Below are positions 5,724-7,813 of a DNA stretch of 7,813 nt, piece by piece; the first letter of the stretch is position 1, and each line of letters begins with the position of its first letter. This DNA comes from Nitrososphaerales archaeon (GTDB lineage: Archaea; Thermoproteota; Nitrososphaeria; Nitrososphaerales; Gagatemarchaeaceae). The notes under the pieces are model-generated. The model was not told the DNA's origin. It did no database searches and saw nothing but the letters and a program-made list of their open reading frames with translations. A program made the position numbers and the translations under genes. The stretch is taken from the NCBI GenBank assembly GCA_030039515.1, contig JASHVT010000053.1, positions 1 through 7,813 of the forward strand. Direction: 5' to 3'.

Positions 5724-6292
5724 GCCGTATCAGTTCTCGCACGGTCGTGGGCCTGACAGGCACGCCAGGCACGGGGAAGAAGAGCATAGCCCCGCTACTC
5801 GCATCTCTCCTCGGGATTCCATCCGTGAGCATTGATGAGGAGGCGAGGATGACCGGCGCCCTCTCTGAGGAAGGCGAAGACCTGCTGGTCGACACCGAAC
5901 GGCTGAGCAGGGTCTCGGTGGAGGAGACTGGAAGGCGCCTGGTCTTCGGCCACCTGCTGGCAGAGGCTGTCAGTCGGAAGGCATTGGATGCCGCCATCGT
6001 GCTCAGGTGCGAGCCCAAAACCCTGAAGGAGAGGCTTAGACGCAGGGGATATCCAGAGCCGAAGGTCCTGGAGAACGTCGAGGCTGAACTCATCGGATAC
6101 CTCGCAGCACAGGCTAGGCAGAGGTTCGGCCGTTCCAGAGTCCACGAGTTCGACACAACTGCCACGACGCCGCGAGACGCGGCCAAGAGGATATTCCATG
6201 AAGTGTCCTCCGAGACCACGAGGAAGAAGACAATCGACTGGACATACGACTACGACAGTGCGCCGAGGCTCAGGTCCCTGCTTGAGCGATGA
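5720..6292 (+). CDS. Fap7/hCINAP-type adenylate kinase (ribosome-assembly NTPase)
   Basis: The 190-residue protein follows the archaeal Fap7 family plan: P-loop GLTGTPGTGKKS (11-22), a DTERL segment (58-62), FGHLLAEA (76-83), IVLRCEP (93-99), LKERLRRRGY (102-111), KVLENVEAE (115-123) and a late EFDTT (143-147). The family has adenylate kinase/ATPase activity and, in yeast and archaea, helps small-subunit ribosome maturation by partnering with uS11. An oddity is that the P-loop residue after the catalytic Lys20 is Lys21 instead of the Mg-coordinating Ser/Thr; Ser22 follows. The start is taken as TTG 5720, overlapping the msrA stop by 4 nt; the only other in-frame candidate is GTG 5747, which would remove nine residues just before the P-loop strand. 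The 3' end overlaps the converging HerA-like gene by 23 bp. Confidence 0.9.
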   Translation: MSRISSRTVVGLTGTPGTGKKSIAPLLASLLGIPSVSIDEEARMTGALSEEGEDLLVDTERLSRVSVEETGRRLVFGHLLAEAVSRKALDAAIVLRCEPKTLKERLRRRGYPEPKVLENVEAELIGYLAAQARQRFGRSRVHEFDTTATTPRDAAKRIFHEVSSETTRKKTIDWTYDYDSAPRLRSLLER

Positions 6293-7813
6293 GCGTGCGC
6301 GCCTCGACCTGTGTCAGCACCGGCTTCTGAATCCTTCCCACCCCTACAATCGCTTCGCCTACTTCAAGCCTAGTCATGTACTCTCTCTGCTTCGCACTCA
6401 GCCCAAGAGAGTCGCCCAGAAGAGAGACGTCGTCGGGCCACGAGATCCTATGCACGATCTTGGTGCCGGAGTTCTTGACGACCTCCGAGGCGATTTGCGT
6501 AGGGAACTGCGCTATGAATACCATAGCCTCGCCGAACTTCCGCATCTCTGATACCATCTTCTCGCCCACTGATGGCGGGTCTTCAGGCCTCCTCGCAGGG
6601 ACTACATTCCTCGCCTCCTCGATTACAGTCAGGTGGTCCAGGGCCGACTTTCGCTTCACTTTCTGCTCGTACATCATCTTCAGCATCACCTCCGTGAGTA
6701 TCGCCCTCGTTTGAGCGTCTCTGAGCTGACCAAGCTCGACGCACACCGGAGCGAGGAGGAGCTCCGACATCGTTACCTTTCCTAGCCCTCCGAGGGCCTT
6801 CCCTGCCTGTCCTTGGGTCAGAGGCACAAGCCTTCGGAGAAGTGCCACCTTCGTTTCATTGTCATATGCCGAGCGCAAGGGATAGGCTTCGATGGTCCGG
6901 ACCAAAGAGAGGAGGGTAGGCACCTCGTTCCTGTCCGTTTCATTCATCCTCTTCTGCAGCGCGTTCCGGAACATGTAGGCTTGAGGGTGGGTGAAGTGAT
7001 AGATGTCGGAGAAGATGTCAGAGACAATCGCGACATGCTCGGAGGCCTCTGTCTCGGGGCTGGGCTCGACTGGATTCACAGAGAAGTCGTCCTTGCCTGG
7101 CGCAAGAACCGTTCCGCCCTCGGACCTGATCGCCGGACCGTATTCGTTGTGCCAGTCGAAGATCATCATCGGCATGCCCTTGGCCGCCATCTGCTTGACA
7201 ATCGTCAGCCCGGTCGTCGACTTCCCGCTGCCGGTCATGCCAACGATGGTCACGTGCCTCTTGAGGTCCTCGACTTGCAGTCCGAAGTCGTGTAGCAGGC
7301 CGCCCGGGGACCTAACAGGCCCCAGCGTAATGCCTGAATTGGTCGACTCCGACTTGTTGGGGACGTAGAATTCCGGAACCTCTCCCGTCTGTCCGACAGC
7401 CGGGCTCCTCTGGTCGAAGGTGCAGAGCGAGCCTCCGGTCTCGGAGCTTGCGCATTGAGGGAGTGCCGGGCTCCCTGGAAGCAGGAGAGAGTCGAAGAAC
7501 GCCGCGAGGTCGTACCTCAAGAGCCTAGATAGGGTTGAGTTGGGTAAGGCGACGCTGAGCGTCGCCGAAAGGACGCTGGCTCTCTGCTCCGCCGCATCCG
7601 CGAGCTTTTCGCTCTCGCCGACCTTTCCGTCGACCCACGTCCCCACTGCGAGGTCGTACTCGAAGAGTGGCGGGTCCGCCTCCTCTCCCTTCGTGCCCAT
7701 AAGTACGGTATAGAAGAATGGGACGGACGCCCTTCTTAGGCCCTCGAAGAGCCCTCTCATCCTTTGCTGCTGGAGCGCCGACTTCATAGACGCGGAGAAG
7801 TCGGTCCGCGGGT
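6270..7813 (-). CDS. HerA/DUF87-class P-loop ATPase (5' end beyond window)
   Basis: From the first visible Met (7787) there are 505 residues, but the frame stays open to the window edge with eight more codons (ending DFSAS before that Met), so the N-terminus is probably missing. The ATPase core has RHVTIVGMTGSGKST (178-191, Walker A, Lys189), then IFDWHNEYG (209-217), typical of HerA. Walker B is HLTVIEEARN (385-394), followed by VFIAQFPTQIASEV (423-436, sensor) and TKIVHRISWPDD (442-453, candidate Arg finger Arg447). The family forms hexameric DNA-translocating motors; HerA works with the NurA nuclease in end resection, and VirB4/TraC-like relatives move DNA or proteins. The N-terminal 150 residues (for example FFYTVLMG, FEYDLAVG) are not a standard HAS barrel that I can identify and look more like the N-domain of VirB4/TraC-type or uncharacterised archaeal DUF87 ATPases. 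No NurA is visible. Whether it is true HerA is unsettled. Confidence 0.88.
   Translation of the reverse strand, partial: PRTDFSASMKSALQQQRMRGLFEGLRRASVPFFYTVLMGTKGEEADPPLFEYDLAVGTWVDGKVGESEKLADAAEQRASVLSATLSVALPNSTLSRLLRYDLAAFFDSLLLPGSPALPQCASSETGGSLCTFDQRSPAVGQTGEVPEFYVPNKSESTNSGITLGPVRSPGGLLHDFGLQVEDLKRHVTIVGMTGSGKSTTGLTIVKQMAAKGMPMMIFDWHNEYGPAIRSEGGTVLAPGKDDFSVNPVEPSPETEASEHVAIVSDIFSDIYHFTHPQAYMFRNALQKRMNETDRNEVPTLLSLVRTIEAYPLRSAYDNETKVALLRRLVPLTQGQAGKALGGLGKVTMSELLLAPVCVELGQLRDAQTRAILTEVMLKMMYEQKVKRKSALDHLTVIEEARNVVPARRPEDPPSVGEKMVSEMRKFGEAMVFIAQFPTQIASEVVKNSGTKIVHRISWPDDVSLLGDSLGLSAKQREYMTRLEVGEAIVGVGRIQKPVLTQVEARTLIAQAGT

Noticed and set aside
6813..7368. Plus-strand ORFs of 121-160 codons opposite the HerA-like gene
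   Set aside because: They are antisense shadows of a gene with clear Walker motifs and have no recognisable domain.

Overview
This 7.8-kb window reads as a gene-dense piece of a chromosome from a GC-rich archaeon. The archaeal assignment rests on several points. There is a Fap7-type adenylate kinase. There is a SelB-like translation-factor paralogue (aSelBL type) whose GTPase motifs are lost. There is a HerA/DUF87-class ATPase. Most genes that begin a transcription unit carry a TATA-like hexamer centred about 24-28 nt before the start codon, the geometry of archaeal leaderless mRNAs. I cannot place the phylum from sequence alone; a Thaumarchaeota/TACK or Thermoplasmata-like lineage is a guess.

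Layout. Left edge to 1010: a thioredoxin-fold protein with a CPHC motif (minus strand, cut by the window edge) is divergent from a 7-TM membrane protein with two internal repeats, each carrying an E-x-x-E-A motif as in FTR1-like permeases. 1010-1453 (minus): a VOC/glyoxalase-like protein, nearly abutting the tail of the membrane protein. A 190-bp divergent gap holding a 15-bp imperfect palindrome separates it from 1644-3569, an S9 prolyl-oligopeptidase-family acylaminoacyl-peptidase. The aSelBL-like protein follows 28 nt downstream (3598-4560).

4561-5150 is the least explained stretch. It holds two small unrecognised ORFs (101 and 39 codons) joined by a TAATG overlap, with a good TATA box and Shine-Dalgarno motif ahead of the second. 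Then come MsrA (methionine sulfoxide reductase A) and the Fap7-like kinase, overlapping as TTGA. The kinase converges on and overlaps by 23 bp a HerA-like ATPase on the minus strand, whose 5' end lies beyond the right edge.

How the genes may work together: protein quality control and redox repair recur (CPHC thioredoxin-like protein, MsrA, S9 peptidase), beside translation or ribosome-linked proteins (aSelBL, Fap7). This is mostly housekeeping-like content. I see no CRISPR, IS element, integrase, rRNA or convincing tRNA. The most unusual items are the degenerate SelB-like factor, the ExxEA-duplicated membrane protein, the two small coupled ORFs, and the Fap7 P-loop with Lys where Ser/Thr is expected.
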